A stretch of 64,000 nucleotides of DNA from Marvinbryantia sp. (GTDB lineage Bacteria; Bacillota; Clostridia; Lachnospirales; Lachnospiraceae): assembly GCA_016297895.1 (NCBI GenBank), contig JAEDFS010000005.1:7983-71982 (forward strand), given 5' to 3'. Positions within the stretch are counted from its first letter, which is position 1. Every line of letters begins with the position of its first letter. A program made the translations under genes and the position numbers. The notes under the pieces were generated by a model that did no database searches, was not told the origin of the DNA, and saw nothing but the letters and a program-made list of their open reading frames with translations. Below, piece after piece: positions 51,055 through 59,970 of the stretch.

Positions 51055-52105
51055 TTCTTCATTGACCAGACATCAGATAAGGATGCTGGAAAAAAAGAGA
51101 CAAAAGCGAAAAACCTTTCTTTTTTCGCTCTTATTTATCTGCTTTCTTTTAATAACCGCCGGACTTGTCTATTATTTTATATTCCGATCCCATGAGATCA
51201 CATTTGCAGATCCCTATGGGGAAAGCCGGGTTCGGACTTCGGTAATGGAGGGAGTGGAAAGTGAACACAGAGCACCGTCCTTTACAGTGGATCTCTGTGT
51301 AACGGCAGGCGATGTGGCAGCAGCTGATACCGACCTTTCCTACGCTGAGGCAGGTGCTTTGATGGATCTTGGCAATAAAGAGGTTCTGTTTGCACAAAAT
51401 GTGCATGAACGGCTGTATCCGGCCAGTCTGACTAAGATTATGACGGCCCTGGTTGCATTGAAGTACGGCAATCTGGATGATACGATCTTTATCGATGAAA
51501 ATGCGTTGGACATTGATCCGGAATCGTCTGTATGTTATCTGGAATATGGAGATGAGCTGACGCTTCGTCAATTGATCTATGGGCTTCTGATCGCTTCCGG
51601 AAATGATGCCGCAAATGCCATTGCTTATCATGTAGGAGGCAGCATTGAAAACTTTGTGGCAATGATGAATCAGGAGGCATATGAGATCGGCGCCACCAAT
51701 ACCCATTTTGTGAATGCACACGGACTTCAGGATGAAAACCATTACACAACAGCTTATGATGTGTATCTGATGTTCCGGGAAGCATTGAAATATGATGTGT
51801 TCCAGGATGCCATTAATCAGAAAAACTACACGGTGACTTATACAAAAGCAGACGGAGAACAGTATGAGCGTACCTGGTATGCGACCAATTATTATTTCAC
51901 CGGGGAAGCAGCAGCCCCCGATGATGTGACGGTCTATGGCGGAAAAACAGGAACAACCGATGAAGCAGGAGCATGTCTTTCTCTGCTGAGCAAGGATCCC
52001 TATGGAAATTCCTATATCAGTGTGATCATGAAATCTGTGACAAAAGATGATCTCTATATACAGATGAATGATTTATTGTCAATAATAAACAAAAAACAGT
52101 TGTAA
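51038..52105 (+). CDS. D-alanyl-D-alanine carboxypeptidase (S11 family)
   Basis: A 355-residue penicillin-binding carboxypeptidase that trims stem peptides. The active motifs are SLTKIM (serine near residue 129), SGND (SxN-type, about 187-190) and KTGTT. A membrane-spanning or signal helix lies at about 26-46 after a basic cytoplasmic tail. GTG 51038, inside mgsA and ten bases after AGGAGAG, is used; ATG 51083 would remove 15 residues. DacF-like, but the exact paralogue is not assigned. Confidence 0.88.
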   Translation: MRCTDNSSLTRHQIRMLEKKRQKRKTFLFSLLFICFLLITAGLVYYFIFRSHEITFADPYGESRVRTSVMEGVESEHRAPSFTVDLCVTAGDVAAADTDLSYAEAGALMDLGNKEVLFAQNVHERLYPASLTKIMTALVALKYGNLDDTIFIDENALDIDPESSVCYLEYGDELTLRQLIYGLLIASGNDAANAIAYHVGGSIENFVAMMNQEAYEIGATNTHFVNAHGLQDENHYTTAYDVYLMFREALKYDVFQDAINQKNYTVTYTKADGEQYERTWYATNYYFTGEAAAPDDVTVYGGKTGTTDEAGACLSLLSKDPYGNSYISVIMKSVTKDDLYIQMNDLLSIINKKQL

Positions 52106-52128
52106 TTTAGAAAGTAGTGAAGTATAAT
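52100..52128 (+). promoter_or_regulatory. Strong SigA promoter for the P-loop gene
   Basis: TTGTAA (52100-52105), 17 bases, TATAAT (52123-52128), with a perfect -10 box. The -35 box contains the stop codon of the carboxypeptidase gene. With the terminator at 52607 it makes the next gene an independent transcript. Confidence 0.85.
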
Positions 52129-52161
52129 TGTACATATACGAAACCGAAGGAGGAGATTACG

Positions 52162-52581
52162 ATGATACAGATAATCGCAGGTAATAAAGGAAATGGAAAG
52201 ACAAAATATTTACTGGACAAAGTAAATAGTGAAATTAAATCTGTACACGGTAATATTGTTTACTTGGACAAGAACGCAAAACATATGTATGAATTAAATA
52301 ACAAAGTTCGTCTCATTGACGTTTCTGAATATATGGTGAGCAATGCGGATGAATTTATTGGATTCATCAGCGGCATTATTTCTCAGGACCATGATCTGGA
52401 ACAGATGTATCTGGACAGCTTCCTGAAAGTAGCCAAGCTGGAAGGTGCCGATGTTTCTGTTACCCTTGACAAACTGGCTGTGATCGGCGAAAAATATCAG
52501 ATTACTTTCGTATTGAGTATTTCTCTGGATCCGTCTGAATTGCCGGAGAATATGCAGGACAAGGTAATTGTTTCTCTTTAA
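52162..52581 (+). CDS. Small P-loop protein of unknown function
   Basis: A 139-residue protein starting MIQIIAGNKGNGKTKYLLDK, in which GNKGNGKTK (about 7-15) is a Walker A motif. Two later hydrophobic strands (GNIVYLDK; ITFVLSISLD near the end) fit a minimal nucleotide-binding fold, but no clear Walker B or substrate region is seen. ATG 52162 follows AAGGAGGAG. I do not recognise a function. It is expressed alone, between a near-consensus promoter and a terminator. Confidence 0.75.
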   Translation: MIQIIAGNKGNGKTKYLLDKVNSEIKSVHGNIVYLDKNAKHMYELNNKVRLIDVSEYMVSNADEFIGFISGIISQDHDLEQMYLDSFLKVAKLEGADVSVTLDKLAVIGEKYQITFVLSISLDPSELPENMQDKVIVSL

Positions 52582-52606
52582 TTTGTATTTTACATACTGG
52601 AATCCC

Positions 52607-52650
52607 GGGGCTGCTGCGAAAGAGGATTTTGCGGCATCCCCATTTTTGAT
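52607..52650 (+). terminator. Intrinsic terminator after the P-loop gene
   Basis: GGGGCTGCTGC (52607-52617) pairs imperfectly with GCGGCATCCCC (52631-52641), followed by ATTTTTGATTTT. It separates the P-loop gene from the HlyD-sepF group. Confidence 0.78.
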
Positions 52651-52688
52651 TTTATCCGAATTACTTTTGAAACAGAAAAGGAGACCAT

Positions 52689-54071
52689 ATGGCGACTGAT
52701 AAATTCCGTAAAAAGAAAAAAGTAGTACCGATGTATGATCATTCCATGATCAATATCGGAACCATTATGTTCGGAATTCTGTTCCTTTATATGGTGATCT
52801 GTGTCATTATGTATCTCAGATCAGACCATGTCACTGCCTATGAGGTCACAGCAGGACCTCTTTCCAGCAATTACCGTTATACTGCACTGGCATTAAAGTC
52901 AGAGACAGTCGTTTACAGCACAGAATCCGGTCCCATTCATTATTATGCAAGAGAAGGAAACAAAGTGGGAGTGAATACCGGTATTTATTCCATTGGAGGG
53001 CTGAATCTTGGCACTTCTGTAAGTAACCGGGAAGAAACTGTTCTGGACAGCCAGAGTTATGCTCCCTTACGGGAAATTGCATCCACCTTTTCAACCAATT
53101 ACTCCTCATCGAATTATCAGAATGTCTATAATTTTAAGTCAGATGCACAGACAGCCCTGATTGAGATGCTTTCGAAAAGTACTCTGGATGAACTGGATCA
53201 GGGAAGTGCTTCCGGACTGAATCTTGTTCCGACACAGAAAGACGGGATCGTCGTTTATTCCATTGACGGAATGGAAGGAATGACCATTGATGATGTAACA
53301 AGTGAAAGCTTTAACCGAATGAATTACAGCCGTCAGAATCTGCGACTGAAGGAAGAAGTAAGTGCAAAGGATCCCGTCTATAAGCTTATCACAAGTGAAG
53401 AATGGTCACTGGTGATTCCTCTTGACAAAAAAACAGCTACAGAGCTTTCGGATCTGTCGGTGGTCCGGTTCCGTTTTATGGAAGACGGTTCTACCTTTAA
53501 TGCAGACTTTACGATTGTTCAGAACGGGGGAGATTTCTTTGGCAAACTGGATATCAGCAACTCCGTCATTCGTTTTGCATCGGATCGCTATATCGAGATC
53601 GAGCTTCTGATCAACCGTCAGAGCGGACTTAAAATTCCAAACAGTGCCATTGCAGAAAAAGTATTTTACAGAATTCCGAAAGAATATGTGACAGTGAATG
53701 AAGATAATGAGGATGAGATCGGAATTTTAAAAGAAACCTACGATACGGATGGTTCTGCGATTACAAAATATATCACGGCAACCGTTTATGATGAGACCGA
53801 TTTTGATTATTATGTGGATACCTCTTTGTTTGAAGAGGGAGACTATGTTTTAATGAAAGACTCATCCAAACGATATCAGGTGTCTGAAACGAAATCTCTG
53901 ATCGGTGTTTTTAATATCAACAAGGGATATGCGATCTTCCGTGAGATCACGATACTGGATGAAAATGAAGAATACTGTATTGTGGAGAGCAATTCGGCCT
54001 ATGGATTGGCGCAGTATGATCACATAGCACTGGATGCATCCGTTGTAAAAGAAAATTCAATTGTGGTATAA
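52689..54071 (+). CDS. HlyD-like membrane-anchored protein
   Basis: A 460-residue protein with a basic cytoplasmic N-terminus, one membrane helix (about 22-42) and a large outside part with biotinyl/HlyD-like beta segments (ESGPIHYYAREGNKVGVNTG; SNSVIRFASDRYIEIELLI, each a separate motif). It resembles periplasmic-adaptor folds, but no efflux pump is beside it. Homologues next to yggS-sepF are seen in Clostridia, which suggests a role at the division site or envelope; that is inference. AAGGAG precedes the ATG. Confidence 0.75.
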   Translation: MATDKFRKKKKVVPMYDHSMINIGTIMFGILFLYMVICVIMYLRSDHVTAYEVTAGPLSSNYRYTALALKSETVVYSTESGPIHYYAREGNKVGVNTGIYSIGGLNLGTSVSNREETVLDSQSYAPLREIASTFSTNYSSSNYQNVYNFKSDAQTALIEMLSKSTLDELDQGSASGLNLVPTQKDGIVVYSIDGMEGMTIDDVTSESFNRMNYSRQNLRLKEEVSAKDPVYKLITSEEWSLVIPLDKKTATELSDLSVVRFRFMEDGSTFNADFTIVQNGGDFFGKLDISNSVIRFASDRYIEIELLINRQSGLKIPNSAIAEKVFYRIPKEYVTVNEDNEDEIGILKETYDTDGSAITKYITATVYDETDFDYYVDTSLFEEGDYVLMKDSSKRYQVSETKSLIGVFNINKGYAIFREITILDENEEYCIVESNSAYGLAQYDHIALDASVVKENSIVV

Positions 54072-54098
54072 AGAGACAGAGAAAGGGGCATTCCTTAA

Positions 54099-54788
54099 AT
54101 GAGTATCGAAAATTACAGAAACGTATTAAAACATGTGGAAGAGGCATGCAGGAGAGCAGGAAGAGATCCGAAAGAGGTGACCCTGATCGCAGTCAGCAAA
54201 ACAAAACCGGTCTCCATGATCGAAGAACTTCTCCCGGAGGGCGTGTTGGATTTTGGGGAGAATCGTCCCCAGGAGCTTAAGGAAAAATATGAGATCCTTC
54301 CCAAAGAGCTTCGGTGGCATATGATCGGGCATCTTCAGAGAAACAAGGTAAAGTATGTGGTAGGAAGATCCTGCCTGATCCATTCTGTCGAATCCCTTCG
54401 ACTGGCGGAGGCGATCCAGGAAGAGGCCGAAAAGAAGCAGCTTGTAATGCCGGTTCTGGTTGAGGTGAATATGGCTCAGGAGGACACAAAATATGGACTT
54501 ACTGCCGAGGAAACCCCTGAATTTATCAGCCAGATCTCAAAATTTCCCAATCTTCAGGTAAACGGTCTGATGACCATTGCACCTTTTGTAGAAAATCCCG
54601 AAGATAACCGGATTCATTTCCGAAATTTATATAAATTATTTATTGACATTAAAGGCAGAAACCTTGATAATGTAAATATGTGCAATTTGAGCATGGGAAT
54701 GACCAATGATTATGAGATTGCCATTGAAGAGGGTGCAACCATGGTTCGTGTGGGGACAGGGATTTTTGGTGAACGTGTATATTTATAA
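54099..54788 (+). CDS. YggS/PROSC family PLP homeostasis protein
   Basis: A 229-residue PLP-binding barrel without known catalytic activity (Bacillus YlmE), which buffers vitamin B6. The PLP lysine is in LIAVSKTKP (about residue 35), and FGENRPQELKEK, WHMIGHLQRNK and LSMGMTNDYEIAI are family motifs. It stands immediately before sepF as in other Firmicutes. Confidence 0.94.
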   Translation: MSIENYRNVLKHVEEACRRAGRDPKEVTLIAVSKTKPVSMIEELLPEGVLDFGENRPQELKEKYEILPKELRWHMIGHLQRNKVKYVVGRSCLIHSVESLRLAEAIQEEAEKKQLVMPVLVEVNMAQEDTKYGLTAEETPEFISQISKFPNLQVNGLMTIAPFVENPEDNRIHFRNLYKLFIDIKGRNLDNVNMCNLSMGMTNDYEIAIEEGATMVRVGTGIFGERVYL

Positions 54789-54817
54789 CCGGTAATAAGC
54801 AGGAATGGAGAATTAGA

Positions 54818-55408
54818 ATGAGTTTTTTAGATAAAATTTTAAATGCGATGAAGCTGAATGATGATTATGACGACGATGATTTTTTAGATGATGAGATTGA
54901 CGATTATGAGGAGGAAAAGCCCAAAAAGTCTTTCTTTAAAAAATCTAAAAACGAGCCTCTTGATGATTATGATGAAGAGGAAGATGATGAGCCGATCATG
55001 CGCAAGACCATGAAGCAGACCAAGACCATCAAGACCGCACCGTCTCCCAAAGTAAAGTCGATGAATACGGCAGCTTCCTCAAAAGTGTCTCCGATCCGGT
55101 CTCATAAGGTGAATAATGATATGTCTGTATGCGTTGTGAAGCCGAAGAGCATGGAGGATGCGAGAGAGATCACGGAAACGCTGCTTGCCAACTGTACAGT
55201 CGTGCTGAACATGGAAGGGCTGGATCTTGATCTTGCTCAGCGTATCATTGATTTTACTTCCGGTTCCTGCTATGCCATCAGCGGAAATCTTCAGAAGATC
55301 AGTAATTACATTTTTATCATTACACCGGCGGCAGTGGATGTATCAGGCGATTTTCAGGATATCTTAAGCGGAGCTTTTGATATACCGTCTATGAATTACA
55401 ATTATTGA
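54818..55408 (+). CDS. sepF: Cell division protein SepF
   Basis: A 196-residue membrane-tethered FtsZ partner that shapes the division septum. The N-terminal amphipathic helix MSFLDKILNAMKL binds membrane; a very acidic linker (about 14-75) follows; the conserved domain (about 105-190) has VCVVKPKSMEDAREI and NMEGLDLDLAQRIIDF. The linker is longer and more acidic than in Bacillus. It overlaps the ylmH start. Confidence 0.93.
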   Translation: MSFLDKILNAMKLNDDYDDDDFLDDEIDDYEEEKPKKSFFKKSKNEPLDDYDEEEDDEPIMRKTMKQTKTIKTAPSPKVKSMNTAASSKVSPIRSHKVNNDMSVCVVKPKSMEDAREITETLLANCTVVLNMEGLDLDLAQRIIDFTSGSCYAISGNLQKISNYIFIITPAAVDVSGDFQDILSGAFDIPSMNYNY

Positions 55409-56193
55409 TGACTATGAACAGAGAAGAAGAACTTTTTCAGAAACGGCTCCTTGATCTTGCCATGCAGGCAGACAGAAGGAACCGGATCATTTTCTCGGAT
55501 TTTATGAATCTGAATGAACTGAATATTTTTCACAGCAGTACAAAAGAGCTGTCTTTTGTCAGAAGACAGCTTTTTGGCGGTTATGAATTCGCAGAGCGTC
55601 AGATAGCAGCATTTATACCTGATGCTCTTTCTTATATCTATGAAACAGAAGAGAGCCTGTATGGAGAGTTTCCAATCACCTGTATCCGGATCTTACCTGT
55701 TCACGAAAAGTATGCAGAGCCGCTGAATCACAGGGATTATCTTGGTGCGATCCTGAATCTTGGCATTGAGAGAAATACCATCGGAGATATCCTGGCGGAG
55801 GAATCACAGGCATTTGTATTCTGTCTTGATAAAATAGCAGATTTTCTCGTATCCGAGCTTACCAGGATAAAACACACGGTAGTGGCATCTTCTGTGGTAC
55901 AGCTGGATAAAATAGATTATACGCCAAAATACGAGCTTATAAAAGGAAGCGTGGCATCCGTGCGTCTTGACAGTCTGCTTTCCCTTGCATTTGGCTCTTC
56001 AAGGAGCCGATTGACGGAATATATTGAGGCAGGAAAAGTATTTGTCAACGGCCGTATGGTCACTTCCAATGGATACAAAGTAAAAGAACAGGATATTATA
56101 TCGGCGAGGGGAATGGGACGATTCCGATATCTGGGGAATGAAACACAGACACGAAAAGGAAGACTTTTTGTAGAACTGGAAAAATATATCTAA
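55408..56193 (+). CDS. YlmH-type S4 RNA-binding protein
   Basis: A 261-residue protein with an N-terminal RRM-like region and a C-terminal S4 domain (about 180-245, RLDSLLSLAFGSSRSRLTEY split at about residue 190). YlmH relatives bind ribosomes and take part in rescue of stalled 50S subunits. The start is uncertain: ATG 55408 overlaps the sepF stop, TTG 55405 and ATG 55414 are alternatives, and none has a clear ribosome-binding site, so translation is probably coupled to sepF. Confidence 0.87.
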   Translation: MTMNREEELFQKRLLDLAMQADRRNRIIFSDFMNLNELNIFHSSTKELSFVRRQLFGGYEFAERQIAAFIPDALSYIYETEESLYGEFPITCIRILPVHEKYAEPLNHRDYLGAILNLGIERNTIGDILAEESQAFVFCLDKIADFLVSELTRIKHTVVASSVVQLDKIDYTPKYELIKGSVASVRLDSLLSLAFGSSRSRLTEYIEAGKVFVNGRMVTSNGYKVKEQDIISARGMGRFRYLGNETQTRKGRLFVELEKYI

Positions 56194-56213
56194 CACACAG
56201 GAGAGAAAAGCAT

Positions 56214-57335
56214 ATGGAACAGGAAGGAAATAACACTCTTTTTGTAAAAACAGGAACAAAATCAGGATATATGATCTACTTTGAGGACAGCTTTGACAAG
56301 CTTGCCGAGTATCTGCAGCAGGACTGCAGAATTTCTGACAGAAAAGTCTGCATCGTAACGGACAGTACAGTCAGCAGCCTTTACGGTGAGGCGGTAAAAA
56401 AGAATCTGGAAGGAAAATGCCGGGCACTTACGGAATTTGTATTTGAAGCAGGAGAACAGAATAAAACACTGGATACCGTAAAAAATCTTTACAAGCATCT
56501 GATCCTGCAGCATTTTGAACGGAAAGACCTGCTCATTGCCCTGGGCGGCGGTGTGACCGGTGACCTTACCGGATATGCAGCAGCCACTTATCTTCGCGGG
56601 GTTGGATTTGTACAGATTCCCACCACACTCCTTGCTCAGGTAGACAGCAGTATCGGCGGAAAAACGGGAGTGGATTTTGACAGCTACAAAAATATGGTGG
56701 GAGCATTCCATCAGCCGGAGATGGTCTATATGAATGCCCAGGTATTGTCATCCCTTACAGAGGAACAGTTTGCCTGCGGTATGGGAGAAGTCTTAAAACA
56801 CGGACTGATCAAAAATGCTTCTTATTATGAGTGGACCATTGAACACATGTCTGAGATCGGGGAAAGAAATCCTGAGATCTTAAAGGAGATGGTACTGGAG
56901 AGCTGCCGGATCAAAAAAGCCGTTGTGGAAAAAGATCCTACAGAAAAAGGAGAACGTGCACTGCTGAATTTTGGACATACCATTGGTCATGCCATTGAAA
57001 AGGTAAAAGCACCGGAACTTCTGCACGGACAATGTGTGGCTCTCGGTTATGTGGCTGCCGCCTATATTTCTTATAAAAGGCAGCTTTTATCTACAGAAGA
57101 GTTCTTTGAGATCCGGGATATGAACATAGGATTTGATCTGATGTTTTCTGTGGATGGAATCGATTCCGGGAAAATTCTGGAATATACCAAGTCAGACAAA
57201 AAAATGCAGGATGGACAGATCAAATTTGTTCTTCTGAAAAAAATTGGAAAAGCATTTATCGATACCACCGTTACCGATGAGGAGATTCTGGAGGCTATCG
57301 ATTTCATAAATGCTGATAAAATGGAATTGGATTAA
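56214..57335 (+). CDS. aroB: 3-dehydroquinate synthase
   Basis: A 373-residue NAD- and metal-dependent enzyme, second step of the shikimate pathway. GGGVTGDLTGYAAATYLRG, QVDSSIGGKTGVD and the metal histidines in NFGHTIGHAIE are intact. No other aro gene is nearby. In Bacillus the place between ylmH and lspA is held by divIVA and ileS, so aroB is out of its usual context. GGAGAG precedes the ATG. Confidence 0.95.
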   Translation: MEQEGNNTLFVKTGTKSGYMIYFEDSFDKLAEYLQQDCRISDRKVCIVTDSTVSSLYGEAVKKNLEGKCRALTEFVFEAGEQNKTLDTVKNLYKHLILQHFERKDLLIALGGGVTGDLTGYAAATYLRGVGFVQIPTTLLAQVDSSIGGKTGVDFDSYKNMVGAFHQPEMVYMNAQVLSSLTEEQFACGMGEVLKHGLIKNASYYEWTIEHMSEIGERNPEILKEMVLESCRIKKAVVEKDPTEKGERALLNFGHTIGHAIEKVKAPELLHGQCVALGYVAAAYISYKRQLLSTEEFFEIRDMNIGFDLMFSVDGIDSGKILEYTKSDKKMQDGQIKFVLLKKIGKAFIDTTVTDEEILEAIDFINADKMELD

Positions 57336-57347
57336 AGGGAGGCAGGA

Positions 57348-57851
57348 ATGAAAGATTCCTTCGTTCGGAATAAGAGATGCGTGGTATACGGAACAGTCGG
57401 TGTGATCTTTCTGACCGTTATTGATCAGTTAACAAAGTGTCTGGCGGTTTCATACTTAAAAGACGGTCCGTCAATGGTACTGATTCCCGGCGTATTTGAG
57501 CTGACTTATCTGGAAAACCAGGGAGCCGCCTGGGGAATGCTGAAAAATTTCAGATGGCTGTTCCTGATTTTTACGGCTGTAGCCTGCGGTGCTCTTATGT
57601 ATGGTTATGTGAAGTCTCTTCCATCTAAGAGATACAGAAACTTCCGTATCCTTTGCGTATTTCTGTTCTCAGGTGCCGTCGGCAATGCCATTGATCGGGT
57701 GTTTCACGGTTATGTAATAGATTTCTTTTATTTTTCACTGATCGATTTTCCGGTTTTTAATGTGGCGGACTGTTATGTGACAGTGTCTATGGTACTGTTC
57801 CTGATTCTTTACAGAAAAGAGGTGCTTGCATGGATACGTTCCGAATCATAA
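57348..57851 (+). CDS. lspA: Lipoprotein signal peptidase (LspA)
   Basis: A 167-residue, four-helix aspartic protease that removes lipoprotein signal peptides after lipidation. Catalytic aspartates are in GNAIDRV (near 115) and NVADCYV (near 137); YLENQGAAWG is the conserved N-terminal loop. It overlaps rluD by 22 bases. Confidence 0.95.
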   Translation: MKDSFVRNKRCVVYGTVGVIFLTVIDQLTKCLAVSYLKDGPSMVLIPGVFELTYLENQGAAWGMLKNFRWLFLIFTAVACGALMYGYVKSLPSKRYRNFRILCVFLFSGAVGNAIDRVFHGYVIDFFYFSLIDFPVFNVADCYVTVSMVLFLILYRKEVLAWIRSES

Positions 57852-58747
57852 CCGATGAAGACCAGGAGCCCATCCGTATTGACCGTTTCCTTTCGGATAT
57901 GATCCCTGACATGTCCCGGTCTTTTCTTCAGAAATTATTGAAAGAGGGACTTGTTCTGGTGGATCAAAGGCCGGTAAAGCCCAATTATAAAGTCGGACCT
58001 ATGGAAGAAGTACTGGTATCGGCCCCGGATCAGAAAGAACCGGATATTCTGCCGGAAAATATTCCCCTTGATATCCTTTATGAAGATGGGGATCTGATCG
58101 TTGTAAACAAACCAAAGGGAATGGTCGTCCATCCTGCTGCAGGCCATTATACGGGGACACTGGTCAATGCACTGATGTATCACTGCAAAGAGGATCTTTC
58201 CGGGATCAACGGCGTGGTCCGGCCCGGGATCGTACATCGGATCGATCAGAATACTACCGGTTCTCTGGTGGTATGCAAAAACGATTTTGCTCATAATCAT
58301 ATTGCAGCACAGCTAAAAGAGCACTCCATTACCCGAAAATACAGAGCTATTGTACATGGCAATCTGAAAGAAGACACCGGAACAGTCGATGCGGATATTG
58401 GGCGACACCCAATAGACCGAAAAAAAATGGCAGCCGGTGTGAAGAACGGAAGAAAAGCCGTTACTCATTATCAGGTTCTGGAACGTTTTGGAAATTTTAC
58501 CTATATTGAATGTCAGCTGGAGACTGGTCGGACGCATCAGATCCGTGTGCATATGAGCAGTATCCATCATCCGATTCTGGGTGACGATGTATACGGACCT
58601 GCAAACTGTCCCATCAGTGGTCTTAAGGGGCAGACACTCCATGCACAGGTTTTGGGATTGATCCATCCAAGAACAGAGACCTATATGGAGTTTTCTGCAC
58701 CGCTTCCGCAGTATTTTGAGGCACTTCTCAAAAAGTTTAGAAATTAA
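57830..58747 (+). CDS. rluD: 23S rRNA pseudouridine synthase RluD
   Basis: A 305-residue RluA-family enzyme. An S4 RNA-binding domain (about 17-75) is followed by the catalytic domain, whose aspartate is in HRIDQNTTG (near 144). ETGRTHQIRVH and GDDVYG are further family motifs. The lspA-rluD arrangement is common in Firmicutes. RluD is the best match among RluA/C/D paralogues; exact target uridines are inferred. Confidence 0.9.
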   Translation: MDTFRIITDEDQEPIRIDRFLSDMIPDMSRSFLQKLLKEGLVLVDQRPVKPNYKVGPMEEVLVSAPDQKEPDILPENIPLDILYEDGDLIVVNKPKGMVVHPAAGHYTGTLVNALMYHCKEDLSGINGVVRPGIVHRIDQNTTGSLVVCKNDFAHNHIAAQLKEHSITRKYRAIVHGNLKEDTGTVDADIGRHPIDRKKMAAGVKNGRKAVTHYQVLERFGNFTYIECQLETGRTHQIRVHMSSIHHPILGDDVYGPANCPISGLKGQTLHAQVLGLIHPRTETYMEFSAPLPQYFEALLKKFRN

Positions 58748-58852
58748 ATAGCAAATTTGTATGAAAACTATATACTTTTTTTCTGATTTGTTGTATACTA
58801 TTTCTAAAATGTTTTACTTGATCAGATATACGACAGAAAGGAAGGAATGACT
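58748..58852 (+). other. AT-rich gap before the cytidylate-kinase-like gene
   Basis: About 100 bases, very AT-rich, with two TATACT hexamers (58771-58776 and 58794-58799) 23 bases apart. Either could be a -10 box but neither has a good -35 at the right distance. No terminator hairpin after rluD was seen. AAGGAAGG lies before the next start. Confidence 0.3.
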
Positions 58853-59488
58853 ATGGGATGTAATACAATTATTACGATCGGAAGACAGTATGGGAGCGGC
58901 GGAAGAGAGATCGGACATAAGCTTTCCGAAGAACTTGATATTAAGTATTATGACAATGAACTTCTGGATCGGGCAGCAAAGGACAGCGGGATTTGTCAGG
59001 AACTGTTTGAAAATCATGATGAAAAACCTTCCAACAGTTTTTTGTATTCTCTGGTTATGGATACCTATTCCATGGGGTATGCATCAGCAGTTCTGTCTGA
59101 TATGCCTTTAAATCATAAAGTATTTCTTGCGCAGTTTAATGCAATCAAGAATATTGCAGATGAAGGTCCCTGCGTGATGGTGGGACGTTGTGCGGATTAT
59201 GCATTGGAAGAGTATAAAAACAGAGTTTCCGTATTCATTTATGCTCCTCTGGATAAGAGGATCCGCAGAGTGGCTGCAAAATATAATCTGTCGGATGCCA
59301 AGGCAAAAGAAGCGATCCGCAAGACGGACAAACAGAGATCCAGTTACTATAATTATTACACCAGCAAACGCTGGGGTGATATCACCAGTTATGATCTCTG
59401 TGTAGACAGCAGTATTCTTGGAATTGACGGAACCGTAGAATTAATTAAAGATTTTGTTCTGAAAAGAGAAGAACGGATGAAGAAATAA
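58853..59488 (+). CDS. Cytidylate kinase-like protein
   Basis: A 211-residue nucleoside-monophosphate-kinase fold protein. IGRQYGSGGREIGHKL (about 8-23) is the altered P-loop of the cytidylate-kinase-like family; RVAAKYNLSDAKAKEAIRKTD and the YYNYYTSKRWGD segment follow. It differs from true CMP kinase (Cmk), so the substrate is unknown. ATG 58853 is favoured because the AAGGAAGG site would be too close to ATG 58847. Confidence 0.83.
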   Translation: MGCNTIITIGRQYGSGGREIGHKLSEELDIKYYDNELLDRAAKDSGICQELFENHDEKPSNSFLYSLVMDTYSMGYASAVLSDMPLNHKVFLAQFNAIKNIADEGPCVMVGRCADYALEEYKNRVSVFIYAPLDKRIRRVAAKYNLSDAKAKEAIRKTDKQRSSYYNYYTSKRWGDITSYDLCVDSSILGIDGTVELIKDFVLKREERMKK

Positions 59489-59507
59489 GAGCAGTGAGGC
59501 TAAATTT

Positions 59508-59951
59508 ATGAAATTTGTGATACAGCGTGTGACAGAAGCGTCTGTTACCGTAGAGGGACAGGTGATAGGTTCCATACAGAAAGGATTTCTTGTTCTGATC
59601 GGTGCAGGAAAAGGAGATACCAGAGAGCAGGCAGATTATCTTATTAAAAAGATGGTCGGCCTTAGAATCTTTCAGGACGAGAACGGGAAAACGAATCTCT
59701 CTCTGAAAGATGTGAACGGCAGTCTTCTTCTGGTTTCCCAGTTTACGTTATATGCCAATTGCAAAAAAGGGAATCGGCCCAGTTTTATCGAAGCAGAAGA
59801 TCCGAAGGCAGCAGAAGAACTGTACGAATATGTGATATCGGAGTGCAGAAAAACGGTACCGGTGGTGGAGACCGGTTCCTTTGGAGCAGATATGAAGGTT
59901 TCTCTCGTCAATGACGGACCTTTTACGATTCTGCTGGAAAATGAATCATAG
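59508..59951 (+). CDS. dtd: D-aminoacyl-tRNA deacylase
   Basis: A 147-residue proofreading enzyme that frees D-amino acids, and glycine from tRNA-Ala. LLVSQFTLYANCKKGNRPSF (about 77-96) and the MKVSLVNDGPFT end (Gly-cis-Pro motif variant) identify it. It begins 19 bases after the kinase-like gene and overlaps nothing; the next gene follows 19 bases later. Confidence 0.95.
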   Translation: MKFVIQRVTEASVTVEGQVIGSIQKGFLVLIGAGKGDTREQADYLIKKMVGLRIFQDENGKTNLSLKDVNGSLLLVSQFTLYANCKKGNRPSFIEAEDPKAAEELYEYVISECRKTVPVVETGSFGADMKVSLVNDGPFTILLENES

Positions 59952-59970
59952 AAAAAACGGGGGAAGATAC

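Noticed and set aside
54818..55408. Acidic repeat tract in sepF as a sign of foreign DNA
   Set aside because: The Asp/Glu run is a normal disordered linker between the membrane helix and the conserved domain; flanking genes and order are typical.
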